DNA of 64,000 bases from Amorphochlora amoebiformis (lineage: Eukaryota > Cercozoa > Chlorarachniophyceae), in the NCBI GenBank assembly GCA_054601695.1, contig BAAHQB010000031.1:1116001-1180000 (forward strand), written 5' to 3'. The notes under the pieces were generated by a model. The model saw only the letters and a list, made by a program, of their open reading frames with translations. It had not been told where the DNA came from and made no database searches. Below, one piece after another: positions 1 through 63,461 of the stretch. The stretch's first letter is position 1. Each line of letters begins with the position of its first letter. Made by a program: the position numbers and the translations under genes.

Positions 1-77
1 TATGTGTATATATATATATATATATATATAAATATACATATAGTATAAATTGCATCTGTTGTTTTATATAGACACAC

Positions 78-148
<71 letters not shown>

Positions 149-167
149 CATATATGTATATATAACC

Positions 168-247
<80 letters not shown>

Positions 248-344
248 GTATATCACCTTTGTATCGTCTCAACCCTTCTGATATGATCACCACAACCCAT
301 ATATATATATATATATATATACTTATATATATATATATATTATA

Positions 345-384
<40 letters not shown>

Positions 385-584
385 CACCTTCATATCTTCT
401 CTAAACCCTTGTGATATGATCACCAACCCCCCCGGCCCTGGGCACAGCTTAATTTCACCTAAATTCCTATGTTCATGTATTTGTATAAATATTTGCATAT
501 TAGATTGATTGTATACTCTTTATTATATCTGTTTATAGGTGATATGGAATTCTTCGGCCTCGTCGAACTCATGTCTCATATCTG

Positions 585-665
<81 letters not shown>

Positions 666-719
666 CGTAGACATACATGCATACATTCACATATATATAT
701 ATATTATGTATATATATTG

Positions 720-771
<52 letters not shown>

Positions 772-888
772 GTGTATGTGTACATGTGTAATATACATAC
801 ACATATATATATATATATGATATGCACACATACATGAAGATAAATAACATATGTATATATGTTTATCTATATACATGTATATATATGA

Positions 889-927
<39 letters not shown>

Positions 928-934
928 TATAATA
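1..934. repeat. TA/CA microsatellite region left of the first gene
   Basis: Mostly (TA)n with a (CA)n block near 172-200. Two related islands of about 45 bases (250-295 and 383-428) share the core tgatatgatcacca and form a decayed direct repeat. A short island at 535-580 encodes, on the minus strand, a peptide containing DEAEEF. This resembles the DEAEGF end of the exon at 935-995 and looks like a decayed downstream copy of it. I see no independent gene here. Confidence 0.6.
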
Positions 935-7544
<6,610 letters not shown>

Positions 7545-7559
7545 CTGATATTAAAAGAA

Positions 7560-8170
7560 CAGAGTTTGAATTTATAAAATACGTTGTTAAGGATTTGTCG
7601 GCAGGCGGGAAGAAATGAAAACCGGGAAGGATGATACATGAGCGAAAGAGGCCTTCGAAGGAAGGATACGAAGGTTTAGGGCGATGATGAGAACAGAGAA
7701 GGGAAGTGGTTAAAAGCGGTCATACGAGATTCCAAGAGAGAGCTTGTCGTGCCCACTGGGAAGCTCGGGATCGTGGAGGGCTGAGATACCGCGGTAGCGA
7801 CCCTACGTAGGACCAATACGGTTGATATTCAACGAATTCTGAGGATCCTAGGAATCTATTCGTACGGGAAACTCGATAGACTGCAATAGACATATTTTCA
7901 TAGATATCCCACTCCCGTACCCCTGAATGAAAGGGATACCAGTGTTTCCTCCGAGACAGGGATCGCCTCCAGGCCACGGGCCGCCATTGGTGTCAACAGC
8001 GAAAAGATCTTTTCGGTCCTATAATAAATAGGGAATATCCATCAATATCTTAAACCGAATCCCCCGATATTCCCCCGGGGATTCATTCTCAACATTGACG
8101 TATTTGTCGGTGTGCGTGACATCCGGGCTATCTGCCTCCTCCGAACCATCTCCTCCTTTCCGGGCCTGGG
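7560..8170 (-). other. Coding-like island, probable 5' exons of the leftmost gene
   Basis: TA-free, balanced composition, with several open stretches on the minus strand. Candidates are 7977-7720 (peptide containing HWYPFHSGVREWDIYENMS), a frame around 8150-8045 containing EEADSPDVTHTDKYVNVENE, and an ATG at about 7987 starting MAARGLEAIPVSEETLVSL. All three frames look protein-like in parts and several splice combinations are possible, so I could not settle the exons. It lies directly upstream, on the minus strand, of the 7544 exon, and is divergent from the gene at 8209. Confidence 0.4.
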
Positions 8171-8208
8171 CCCTAGCATCTTTTCAGGTGCAATAACGAC
8201 ACAAAAGG

Positions 8209-18577
<10,369 letters not shown>

Positions 18578-19074
18578 CAGATTTCTACACAACAATTTTC
18601 GAATGGTAGCTTTTAAATTTTCGTCAGTCTCCACGTACAGGCTAAGGTACAGGGCTTAGTATATGCCATACGACCAGTGACAAGAAGTTTGTACAACGTC
18701 ATTCGGCAAGTTTGTAGAACGTCATTCGGCAAGTCCAATTAACGGCACTTGATCATGGCGTGATATCCACTTCTAGACCTTATACTAGTATCTAGTAGTA
18801 TAATGTTATAATCTAAATAATATACCGTCGTATATAAATACTATGATATATATGATACGTATTATAATTACATACTACGTAAGTTAGTATATACTTACTA
18901 GACTTAGCACATTCACGGATGTCTAGGATGTCATTATGATTGCCAGCAAATTAGCAATGATGTCTATATTTAATCTTACATATATATATACTAATATGTA
19001 TAGTATTATTAGTAATTTATTACTAATTTATTAGTATATAATGTATATATACATACTTCAACATATATACTATG

Positions 19075-19115
<41 letters not shown>

Positions 19116-19230
19116 CATACATATATATATGTGTATTACTATCACGTTAAACCGACTTGATTTACTTAAGTTCATGAAAAGTGGGCATAGCGTGCCCGAT
19201 GATGATCTAATTTTAACCTCACGCAATCCT
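18578..19230. other. Intergenic region between convergent genes
   Basis: It lies between the stop of the fluoride exporter and the stop of the minus-strand membrane protein, and should hold both 3' UTRs. It contains a tandem pair of a 23-base unit (18688-18733, core aacgtcattcggcaag) and short TA runs near 19060-19130. I see no gene. Confidence 0.7.
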
Positions 19231-20658
19231 CTAATTAGCCTCTGAATGAATCAGTTTTGTTTTAGCCTCTGGTGTGCGCGTGTGTGAGGGCTTCGCGAGG
19301 GCGGGTTCCTTAGTTTTCACATCGTCATCAGCAAATGTTTCTTTGACGCATGTAAGTCGTCCGTCGTCGTCCATGACAAATTTCTTGTAATCGCAGTCCA
19401 GGGACTTAATCAAAGGTTCCTCTACACAGTAGTCTACGAAGAAGCAGGCTCCACGTCGAACCAACTTGACTCCGCTGAACTTGTTCTTGAAGAATTGATC
19501 GTTGAAGATTCGAATACCCACGACGATGTGAAGAAGGGAGATGATGTGAATCCAAAAGACCAACTCTACTAAGTAGAAGAGTTCATTACGTGATGGAGAG
19601 ATTGATACGGTCGATAAGGGAGTTCCCTGGCTATTCCTTATCTCTGGATCCCCAAGGTTAACTGTCAATAGCCATGTTGCGCTGAGAGAGATCATCGCCA
19701 CCTCAGCTGCCAGGGCGCAGTAGTAGTAGTACGAATGGAGATACCAACTATGGAAGAGTGATATTGTGAAGCCATTCTTCTCTCGTCGCATGATGTGTCG
19801 CCCGTGTCTCATCTGCCCGTTGACTCCAAAGCAAAACCAGACCATAGGAAGGAAGATAATGCTTCCAAAGGTGAGGGAAAGAATCGATATTCCAATTGAG
19901 AGGGAGTATTGGTCGTATACAGGGTGAATGTTGAGATCCATGTAGTCGACGAACTTCAGCATGGCAAGCCCCTCACAGACGTAGAACGGCATGAACGCCA
20001 CGAGAATCAACGCGCGACTATCCGTTCTCCACCAACATCCAGTTTTATCCCTGCACCCGAACAAGTACATCGACCCGCCTGTCGCGCAGCAGATACACCG
20101 AGGTCCCCGTTCAGTGCAAGTTACCAGCAAGGGGACAAGAATTGCTACAGACATCAAGCCTATGATGACGGCTGCCAGAAGTCGGGCAACGATCCAACCC
20201 TTGCTAGAAATGTAGATGTTGTCTGTGCATGCTGCCTCCCTAGCGTTCTCAACATAAGTCCATCTCCAATCGTGCCATTGCTCCCTTTGATTGCAGTTGC
20301 AACACCACACTCCAGCAGCCGCACTTTCAGCTTCTTCGTATGCATACTTGCCGCAGGGAGCAGAGCTAACGCCCTCCACACGATAATAGCCAAGGTCGCA
20401 CGAGATCGAGCCTCGAGACACGAACGACTTCATCAGCCTCAGATTCAGCGGTGCTGCGTTTGATCTGTTTGTGTGGGAGTGCATACTCTCAATCATTTGC
20501 ATAGAATGAGAGACATCATTCCAAGTGCCCTCCACCGCCGCCAGCAGCAGCGCGTGGAGGAACCAGCAGAGGCTCATCCCCCACAGTAGGCACAACGTTA
20601 GTATTACAGTATTCCTTGGTTTCCACCCTTCGAATGATTTAAATGGGGGATATGACAC
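19231..20658 (-). CDS. Intronless multi-pass membrane protein, 475 aa, unknown family
   Basis: A single uninterrupted frame from ATG at 20658 to the stop at 19231. I do not recognise the family. Hydrophobic segments suggest six membrane helices at about residues 18-42, 155-182, 213-234, 248-275, 308-333 and 364-388. Between helices 1 and 2 is a loop of about 110 residues with several Cys, including a CCNC cluster, probably disulphide-bonded and outside the membrane. A second Cys-rich stretch follows helix 2 (CTERGPRCICCATGG). The C-terminal 85 or so residues are charged and likely cytosolic. It is the only intact single-exon gene here, while all its neighbours are split many times. The start lies 145 bases from the divergent start at 20804. 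The plus-strand frame 19909-20463 is its antisense shadow. Confidence 0.75.
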   Translation of the reverse strand: MSYPPFKSFEGWKPRNTVILTLCLLWGMSLCWFLHALLLAAVEGTWNDVSHSMQMIESMHSHTNRSNAAPLNLRLMKSFVSRGSISCDLGYYRVEGVSSAPCGKYAYEEAESAAAGVWCCNCNQREQWHDWRWTYVENAREAACTDNIYISSKGWIVARLLAAVIIGLMSVAILVPLLVTCTERGPRCICCATGGSMYLFGCRDKTGCWWRTDSRALILVAFMPFYVCEGLAMLKFVDYMDLNIHPVYDQYSLSIGISILSLTFGSIIFLPMVWFCFGVNGQMRHGRHIMRREKNGFTISLFHSWYLHSYYYYCALAAEVAMISLSATWLLTVNLGDPEIRNSQGTPLSTVSISPSRNELFYLVELVFWIHIISLLHIVVGIRIFNDQFFKNKFSGVKLVRRGACFFVDYCVEEPLIKSLDCDYKKFVMDDDGRLTCVKETFADDDVKTKEPALAKPSHTRTPEAKTKLIHSEAN

Positions 20659-20803
20659 GAGCCATATGCCACATATTGGAGAAACAGAGCTTAGGGAGTA
20701 TTGGGAATTCTATCGACTGCGGACGGTTTCGAGAGCCGAATAATTAAACTGTTTTAGTATTTCTCATAAAAGGTCGGCTGGTCAATCTCCAGCCCTCCGA
20801 TTA
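20659..20803. promoter_or_regulatory. Probable shared divergent promoter
   Basis: Only 145 bases separate the divergent start codons at 20658 (-) and 20804 (+). The interval is TA-microsatellite-free. No specific factor site is claimed; the promoter role is inferred from the arrangement. Confidence 0.4.
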
Positions 20804-29338
<8,535 letters not shown>

Positions 29339-29462
29339 GAGTGTGCGTCACGTGATCATCGTTCGTCATTCAACAGCGGTGGTGCATGCGGTCTTGTTGA
29401 GTTAGCTTTTTACGTATTAGGCTTAGTTTGGCAATTCGTTGAGAGTTGCAAATCATATTTTC

Positions 29463-29493
<31 letters not shown>

Positions 29494-29496
29494 CTA

Positions 29497-29539
<43 letters not shown>

Positions 29540-30525
29540 TCTTTGTATATATTTATACTATCTAGAATAAGTACCTAAGGTGTGTATCTGCGTGGTGCTA
29601 GTACATACAGTAAATAAACCGGCTCATAGCATTCTACAAATATACTAAATAGCACGTGCACCGACTACTAGACTAACATGTACAAACTGTACAGTAAGAT
29701 TTCTAATATCTAAAATATGTATATATGCTGTGATGTGTACGAGCCGTGTGCGCGCCTTACCTAGGTGGACGCTGATCGTGACATCCGTTTTAGCATTTGG
29801 TACGCATGCACATGTGAGACTGATACACATACGTATGTACACACACGTATGTGCGTTATGATTGTCCAGGCTTCATGAATCTTCACTTTGGATGTACCTA
29901 ATTAAAGTAAATTTATCTGCGTAATCCATACGTATGTACGTACGTACGTACGTACGCATGCGCATTAGCTTGCATGTGCTCTACAGTGAAGCAATACATA
30001 CGTACGTACTCTCCATGATGTGCATGCATGCATATGTAGTCGTACGTACGTACTTTGAGTTTAACTGTACGTAAGAAAGCACGCGTAAGTGGTGTGTGGG
30101 GGACAGCACGAGCGTGCAACACGTACGAGCACACATTGTATTCTTGCAGACATCCATACTAGTAGTGTAAGCTAGCTATTCCGCGTGACCATAGTAACAT
30201 TTTTTGATTAGATCTAGTACATACGTATACCAGTTGCACACATTTAACACAGATGTACCACACAATACACTAGATACATCTTCAATTAACTTAAGATCAT
30301 GGATAGACACGGTGATGCCCCACGCCTATTCTGAGTACTACTACCTATTTTCTGGCCGCCGGAGCCGAGGACTAGCCGACGGTACAATGCACTTTCAGGG
30401 AAACACAAACCCACCTTTCACTTTAACGGACAACGTCACACGTTCGTCGACAGATGACCATTAATTAGACCCATGGCACAGCTGTTTTCGTCATCTTTGC
30501 CAGTGTAGATTCTGGAATTTTTACC
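29339..30525. other. Intergenic region with ACGT-rich palindromic words
   Basis: It lies downstream of the O-fucosyltransferase stop and of the 3' end of the first Kir unit. It has mixed composition, with tandem gtac/tacg words around 29930-30055. Frames at 29645-29842 (-) and 30204-30464 (+) are open but have no ATG or splice support; the plus frame ends FTLTDNVTRSSTDDH. Any coding role is unproven. Confidence 0.45.
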
Positions 30526-30572
30526 TTAATTTAAACGGTGCCTCGTTCTGATCTGGTCTCCGGTATCATCTC
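30526..30572 (-). CDS. Candidate terminal exon of the first Kir unit
   Basis: A phase-1 minus-strand stretch reading NDTGDQIRTRHRLN then TAA would fit after the donor at 31152. The acceptor (CCGAG) is weak, so this is tentative. Confidence 0.25.
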
Positions 30573-30608
30573 GGAACTTTATTCTGACGCTCTAAATATA
30601 TATGTGTG

Positions 30609-30642
<34 letters not shown>

Positions 30643-30807
30643 GTATGTATGTTTATATATATATATATATTTGTATATGTATGTATGTAATATGTATGTA
30701 TGTATATACACATAGACACACATATTATACGCATTTATATGCAAATATATATGCAGCATATACATTGTTAGATATCCTACTTATATATATATATTTATAT
30801 ATATTAT

Positions 30808-30868
<61 letters not shown>

Positions 30869-30953
30869 GTATATACATATATCTGTAATAATATCCACGT
30901 AATAAATATAATATAATACACAATATATATATATATATATATATGTATATATT

Positions 30954-31114
<161 letters not shown>

Positions 31115-31152
31115 CAATATGATGCAATTGTGTATACAATACATAATCTCAC

Positions 31153-45011
<13,859 letters not shown>

Positions 45012-45086
45012 ATCGTTGTATTTCTGCTCTAACAATATCCTTACTATATATATATTATATGTATGTATGTATGTATGTATATATAT

Positions 45087-45153
<67 letters not shown>

Positions 45154-45432
45154 AATTACGAGTTCCGTTTCTTGCCCTCCGACCAAAAGATATGCCTGAT
45201 AACATATGTATATTATATATATATATATATATATATGTGTATATATATATGTGTATATTGTATGTGTATATATATGTAAAAGTATATATATATAATATAT
45301 ATGTATATGTATATGTGTATATTTATGTATATATATATATATGTATACGTTCACGTAAATACATGTAATATATATATAATTATATATAAATATACATACA
45401 TACATACATATATATATATATATGCATACATA

Positions 45433-45465
<33 letters not shown>

Positions 45466-45691
45466 CCTAGCACATTCACAAAAGCGCGGTTCCTTGATGT
45501 CGATCGAACGAAAGCTATTATCTCTCCTATGACCTCGCCTTGACCTATGTGTATATGTATATGTATGTATATATATATATATGTATATATAAACGAAAGC
45601 TATTATCTCTCCTATGACCTCGCCTTGACCTATATATACATATGTATATATAAACGAAAGCTATTATCTCTCCTATGACCTCGCCTTGACC

Positions 45692-45723
<32 letters not shown>

Positions 45724-45960
45724 AACGAAAGCTATTATCTCTCCTATGACCTCGCCTTGACCTATATATATATATTATATAATATATATATATATATATA
45801 TATACTATATGTATATATATATATATTATATAATATATATATATATATATAATATATATATATATATTATATATATATATATATATGTGTATATACAATA
45901 TACAATATATGTACATATTTTGACGCACATACAGAATGCACATAAACAAATAAATTACAT

Positions 45961-46003
<43 letters not shown>

Positions 46004-46043
46004 CTTTATTTATTTATTTATGTACACACACACACAGACACAC

Positions 46044-46129
<86 letters not shown>

Positions 46130-46135
46130 ATATAT

Positions 46136-46212
<77 letters not shown>

Positions 46213-46311
46213 CGCATACGTATATATATATATTATGTATATATATATCTATATATATTATATATATATATATGTATCTATATATGTATATATATATATA
46301 TATATATATTG

Positions 46312-46348
<37 letters not shown>

Positions 46349-46732
46349 CATATTTACATATGCATCATACATACATATCTTCAAATGTACCTCTGAGAAT
46401 GCTTTTCAAGAACCCTCGGGGTGGATGTAATCTTATTATCGAGTCCAGCAGGCGGCTAGGGTTAGATTTAGAATTAGGGTTAGGGTTAAGGACAGGACTG
46501 AGTAGCGCCAGGGTTAAGATTAATCTCGAGTTAGGGTTAAGGTTAGAGATAGGGTTAGGGTTTGGATTTGTAGGGTTAGGGTTAGGGATAGACTAGAGTT
46601 TGGGGTTAGGATTAGGGTTGAGATCGGGTTAGATTTAGAGATTAGGCTAGGGTTAGGGTTAGGGTTAGGGTTAGGATTAGATTTATAGCTAAGTTTGGCT
46701 TAGAGTTTTGAGTTCTAAGGGTACGAGTTGGG

Positions 46733-46764
<32 letters not shown>

Positions 46765-46884
46765 CGTAAATATACAAATATATATAATATAATCTACACA
46801 TATATATATATTCTGTGTGTATACATTATACTTAGGTAGCATTAAAACGAGACTTATGGTTAGGGTTAGTCCTTGGGATAACGC

Positions 46885-46936
<52 letters not shown>

Positions 46937-46997
46937 TGAACTTAGGTAAGGGAAGCGATGTGAGATCTGGGTCGTGATTTTGAATAGGGGGATCCGT
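45012..46997 (-). CDS. Phase-matched exons linking Kir B to Kir A
   Basis: Four complete exons (46997-46942, 46455-46391, 45544-45467, 45195-45160) and the 5' part of a fifth (45043-45012), which runs straight into the Met of Kir A. They keep an open frame from the last Kir B exon (ending 47274). The encoded linker of about 89 residues includes [40 protein letters not shown] and [11 protein letters not shown]. Acceptors are TTATTAG, CCCTAACCCTAG, ACATAG, TATCAG and TATAG; the donor after 46942 (GTTCAA) is weak. If real, the two channels form one protein. Otherwise some of these belong to the C-terminus of B or the N-terminus of A. Confidence 0.45.
45588..45768 (-). repeat. Three tandem copies of an exon fragment
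   Basis: A 42-base block (core gaaagctattatctctccta on the plus strand) from exon 45544-45467 is repeated at about 45591-45632, 45652-45693 and 45723-45764. The copies are separated only by short TA runs. The block includes the acceptor-side sequence and is nearly unmutated, so the duplication is recent. Confidence 0.92.
46456..46690. repeat. Degenerate TTAGGG array
   Basis: TTAGGG units with variants, some perfect (46652-46675). On the minus coding strand it reads CCCTAA and ends in CCCTAG, the acceptor of exon 46455-46391. Confidence 0.93.
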
Positions 46998-47151
46998 CTA
47001 ATAATAGCAATATAGCAATTTTGTATATACATATATATATATATATATTTACAAATATGTTAAAATACATATATTATATATATATATATATATAATATAA
47101 ATAAAAATATTCATACATATATACATACATGCACACACACATACATATATG

Positions 47152-47182
<31 letters not shown>

Positions 47183-47183
47183 A

Positions 47184-47234
<51 letters not shown>

Positions 47235-47273
47235 GTATATATTCAAAAACATTTAAACACCACACACACACAC

Positions 47274-53914
<6,641 letters not shown>

Positions 53915-54054
53915 TGTGACGTCCGTCAAATGCCAGTGAAAGCCATTTTTGATGATGAGTACAAGGAAGTCATAATAGCGTGACGTCACGTTCTGTTCCG
54001 CCGTTGTCCGCTTAAACGACACGTGTCCGTTGGCTCCTTCCCGCCGTAGGCTTT
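53915..54054. promoter_or_regulatory. Probable divergent promoter
   Basis: 140 TA-free bases lie between the divergent ATGs at 53914 (-) and 54055 (+), including a gtgacgtcac palindrome at about 53980. The promoter role is inferred from the arrangement. Confidence 0.4.
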
Positions 54055-60197
<6,143 letters not shown>

Positions 60198-60228
60198 CAT
60201 AAACATAAATATACAAATACATATATAC

Positions 60229-60338
<110 letters not shown>

Positions 60339-60420
60339 TATACATATATGTACACACATATATATACATATATTAAGTATATATGTATGTATATGTGTAT
60401 GTATACACATACAAATGTGC

Positions 60421-60480
<60 letters not shown>

Positions 60481-60525
60481 TATATACATCCACCAAGATA
60501 TATAAATCCATATTAGTACTTCACC

Positions 60526-60554
60526 ATGGACAACCGAAGACCTTTTATACACCA
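60526..60554 (+). CDS. Candidate first exon of the right-end gene
   Basis: ATG in a strong start context (caccatgg) reads MDNRRPFIH and then meets CCAGTAAAC, a plausible donor. Its phase (2) does not match the exon at 60992 (phase 1), so another exon would have to lie between, or this is not the start. Confidence 0.3.
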
Positions 60555-60569
60555 GTAAACAAATCTCAA

Positions 60570-60960
60570 ACCCAACCCTAACCCTAACCCTAACCCTAAC
60601 CCTAACCTAACCCTAGCCCTAATCCTAACCCCAACCCCAACCCTAACCTTTACCCTAATCTAACGCCAACTCAAACCCAAACCTAACCATAACACCTTCG
60701 TTAGGGTTAGGGTTAGGGTTAGCATTTGCGATAGCGTTGGGGTTAGGGTTAGGTTTGGGCGGGGGGATAGGGTTAGGTTAGGGTTAGCATTTGCGATAGC
60801 GTTAGGGTTAGGGTTAGGTTTGAGCTGGGGGATAGGGTTAGGTTAGGGTTAGCATTTGCGATACGTTAGGGTTAGGGTTAGGGTCAGGGTTAGGGTTAGG
60901 TTAGGGTTAGGGTTAGGGTTGCCTTAATCCAGCCCAACGCTAACCCTAATGCTAACTCTA
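60570..60960. repeat. Inverted telomere-type arrays and a 70-base tandem repeat
   Basis: CCCTAA units (60575-60650) switch to TTAGGG units from about 60700, a head-to-head arrangement. Inside, a unit of roughly 70-75 bases containing gttagcatttgcgata occurs three times (about 60717, 60785, 60848). Confidence 0.92.
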
Positions 60961-60991
60961 ATCCTAGCCGAAACCCTTAACTTTGTCATAG

Positions 60992-61164
60992 GTGAGGAGG
61001 AATGTGATGGGGAAAACAGGACACAGACCGTTATCGAGGCACCTATACTAGAATTTAAGGTAAGATATATATAAACTTGTGTGTGTGGATGAATATTTTT
61101 AAGCATGTATATATATATATATATATATTATATAGAATATGCATATTTATATACATACACATAC

Positions 61165-61197
<33 letters not shown>

Positions 61198-61203
61198 CAT
61201 ATG

Positions 61204-61254
<51 letters not shown>

Positions 61255-61260
61255 TATATA

Positions 61261-61307
<47 letters not shown>

Positions 61308-61479
61308 TATATTACATGTATGAATTTATGTATGTTGATTATCTGCTAGCAGTATTATGATTGTTATTAGTATGTTACCATATCTCTCACGACTATCTAA
61401 GCTTCGATGGGAAAATATAAATATATGTATAAGTATATCTATGAGTATATATATATATATGTATATACACATATATGAG

Positions 61480-61513
<34 letters not shown>

Positions 61514-61611
61514 TATATGTGCGTGTGTCTGTGTGTATTAGTACTATTATTATTACTATTGCCATTGTCACTAATATATATATATGTATATATATATATA
61601 TACATATATAT

Positions 61612-61662
<51 letters not shown>

Positions 61663-61703
61663 CCCTAACCCTAACCCTAACCCCAACCCTAACAGTAATT
61701 CTT

Positions 61704-61752
<49 letters not shown>

Positions 61753-61760
61753 TGTATATA

Positions 61761-61804
<44 letters not shown>

Positions 61805-61807
61805 TGC

Positions 61808-61873
<66 letters not shown>

Positions 61874-62352
61874 AACGCAGTAGCATAGTAGATGGTAGTC
61901 CAGAGTTCGATTCAAGTCCTTTTTGGATTACGACGAATGATTATGATAACTTTTGTGCGGTAGTCGGATACTTCCTTTCTTCCTTACTTCCTCCGGAACC
62001 GTATGGGTTCCGAGAATATTCCGGGTTCCGAGAATATTCTGGGTTCCGAGAATATTCTGGGTTCCGAGTAATGTATTACTACTCGTATACTTTAAGGAAC
62101 TGACGGTAGTCTGGCCGCGACGTAGTTAACTAGCTATAGGTTCCGTGCTAGCTCTACATGCTGTTACAATATATATATATATATATATATATGTATTATA
62201 TATATATATATATTATATATATATATATATATATGTATTATATATATATATATATATATGTGCACATATATATATATATATATGTATATATTCAGAGGAT
62301 TATATTAGACGAGGATATCCCCTCCAATCGAACCAAAACTCCAAGGTAGGTC

Positions 62353-62391
<39 letters not shown>

Positions 62392-62471
62392 GATATATAT
62401 ATATATATATAATATATGTATATATATATATATGTGTGTGTGTGTGTTTGTATATATATTCATACATATAC

Positions 62472-62539
<68 letters not shown>

Positions 62540-63134
62540 CGAATATGTGTTTGCGTATGTGTATACGTGCCGCACATAAAACGATAATTATTAAAATAAT
62601 ACTCTGTATATATATATATATATATATATATAAATATTAGTAATATATAAATGGAAATATTGAAAAATTAAGTTTAGTACATGCAACTCTTTTTTGTCAT
62701 ATTCTCTCTTCCTCTTCCTCTCTCTCTCTCTCTCTCTCCCGCTCTCCAACATTCTCATTCTCTTTCTCTCTCTCTCTCTCTCCGTCACTCCTTCTTTCTC
62801 CCCCTTTTTCCGCCTCTCTCCCTTCTCGCTCTCCCTCTCCTCCGGGGGACAAGAGAGGGAAGAAAGAGAGAGGAAAAAGAGAGAGAGGGAGAGAGAAGAG
62901 AGAAAGAGAAAGGAGAGAGAGAGAAGAGAGAAAGAGAAGAGAGAGAGAGGGATGAGAGAGAGAGAGAGAGAGAGCACAGATAAAGAGAAAGAGAAAGTCT
63001 AATAGTTGTCTTTATTGGCTTGTTTTAGGGGAAAAGGCCAGAATCAAGCTGCGGGTGTGTAAGCACAAACATTCACCAAACAAAATACATATCTTATTCA
63101 AAATGTATATAAATATATATATATATATATTTGC

Positions 63135-63165
<31 letters not shown>

Positions 63166-63179
63166 AATAATATACATAA

Positions 63180-63218
<39 letters not shown>

Positions 63219-63461
63219 GTACATATTTGTATGTATATATAATATATATATATATATATATATCTATAAATATATATATATATATATATATAACAGTTTT
63301 ATATATATATATACATCTTTAAGATTTATATATATATATATATATATATTCTATTTTTATATTATCATCCAGATGCTATCTCAGACCTAAGTAATATTTT
63401 CTTCGAGAATAGCAAAGACTTCAAACTCAACCAACGCGAACGCAACAGGCGGAAAACCTAA
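60992..63461 (+). CDS. Charged protein of unknown function, 3' part, 4 exons
   Basis: Exons 60992-61059, 62296-62345, 63029-63054 and 63385-63461 (TAA) agree in phase and have good sites (donor GTAAGA at 61060, donor GTAGGT at 62346, acceptors GTCATAG, TTCAG, TGTTTTAG, ATCTCAG). The peptide contains [46 protein letters not shown] and [20 protein letters not shown]. It is hydrophilic with no membrane helix. The start lies upstream and was not found with certainty. The third exon is only 26 bases. The stop codon TAA lies within the first CCCTAA unit of the terminal satellite. Confidence 0.55.
61663..61695. repeat. Short CCCTAA run
   Basis: Four CCCTAA-type units in an intron of the right-end gene. 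Confidence 0.9.
61871..61960 (+). repeat. tRNA-like SINE candidate 2
   Basis: taacgcagtag (A-box-like) is followed about 25 bases later by gagttcgattcaa (B-box-like) and tttttggattacgacgaatg, which is shared with the element at 44562. The spacing suits a tRNA-derived element rather than an intact tRNA, since no cloverleaf closes. Confidence 0.4.
62008..62072. repeat. Tandem repeat gggttccgagaatattc
   Basis: Three full copies and one partial copy of a roughly 20-base unit, next to the second SINE candidate. Confidence 0.9.
62695..62998. repeat. CT tract followed by GA tract
   Basis: Pyrimidine repeats (62700-62845) switch to purine repeats (62848-62995), so the two halves are roughly complementary and could pair. 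It lies upstream of exon 63029-63054. Confidence 0.9.

Noticed and set aside
19909-20463. Plus-strand frame of 184 aa
   Set aside because: It is an antisense shadow of the intronless membrane protein, whose hydrophobic pattern is coherent.
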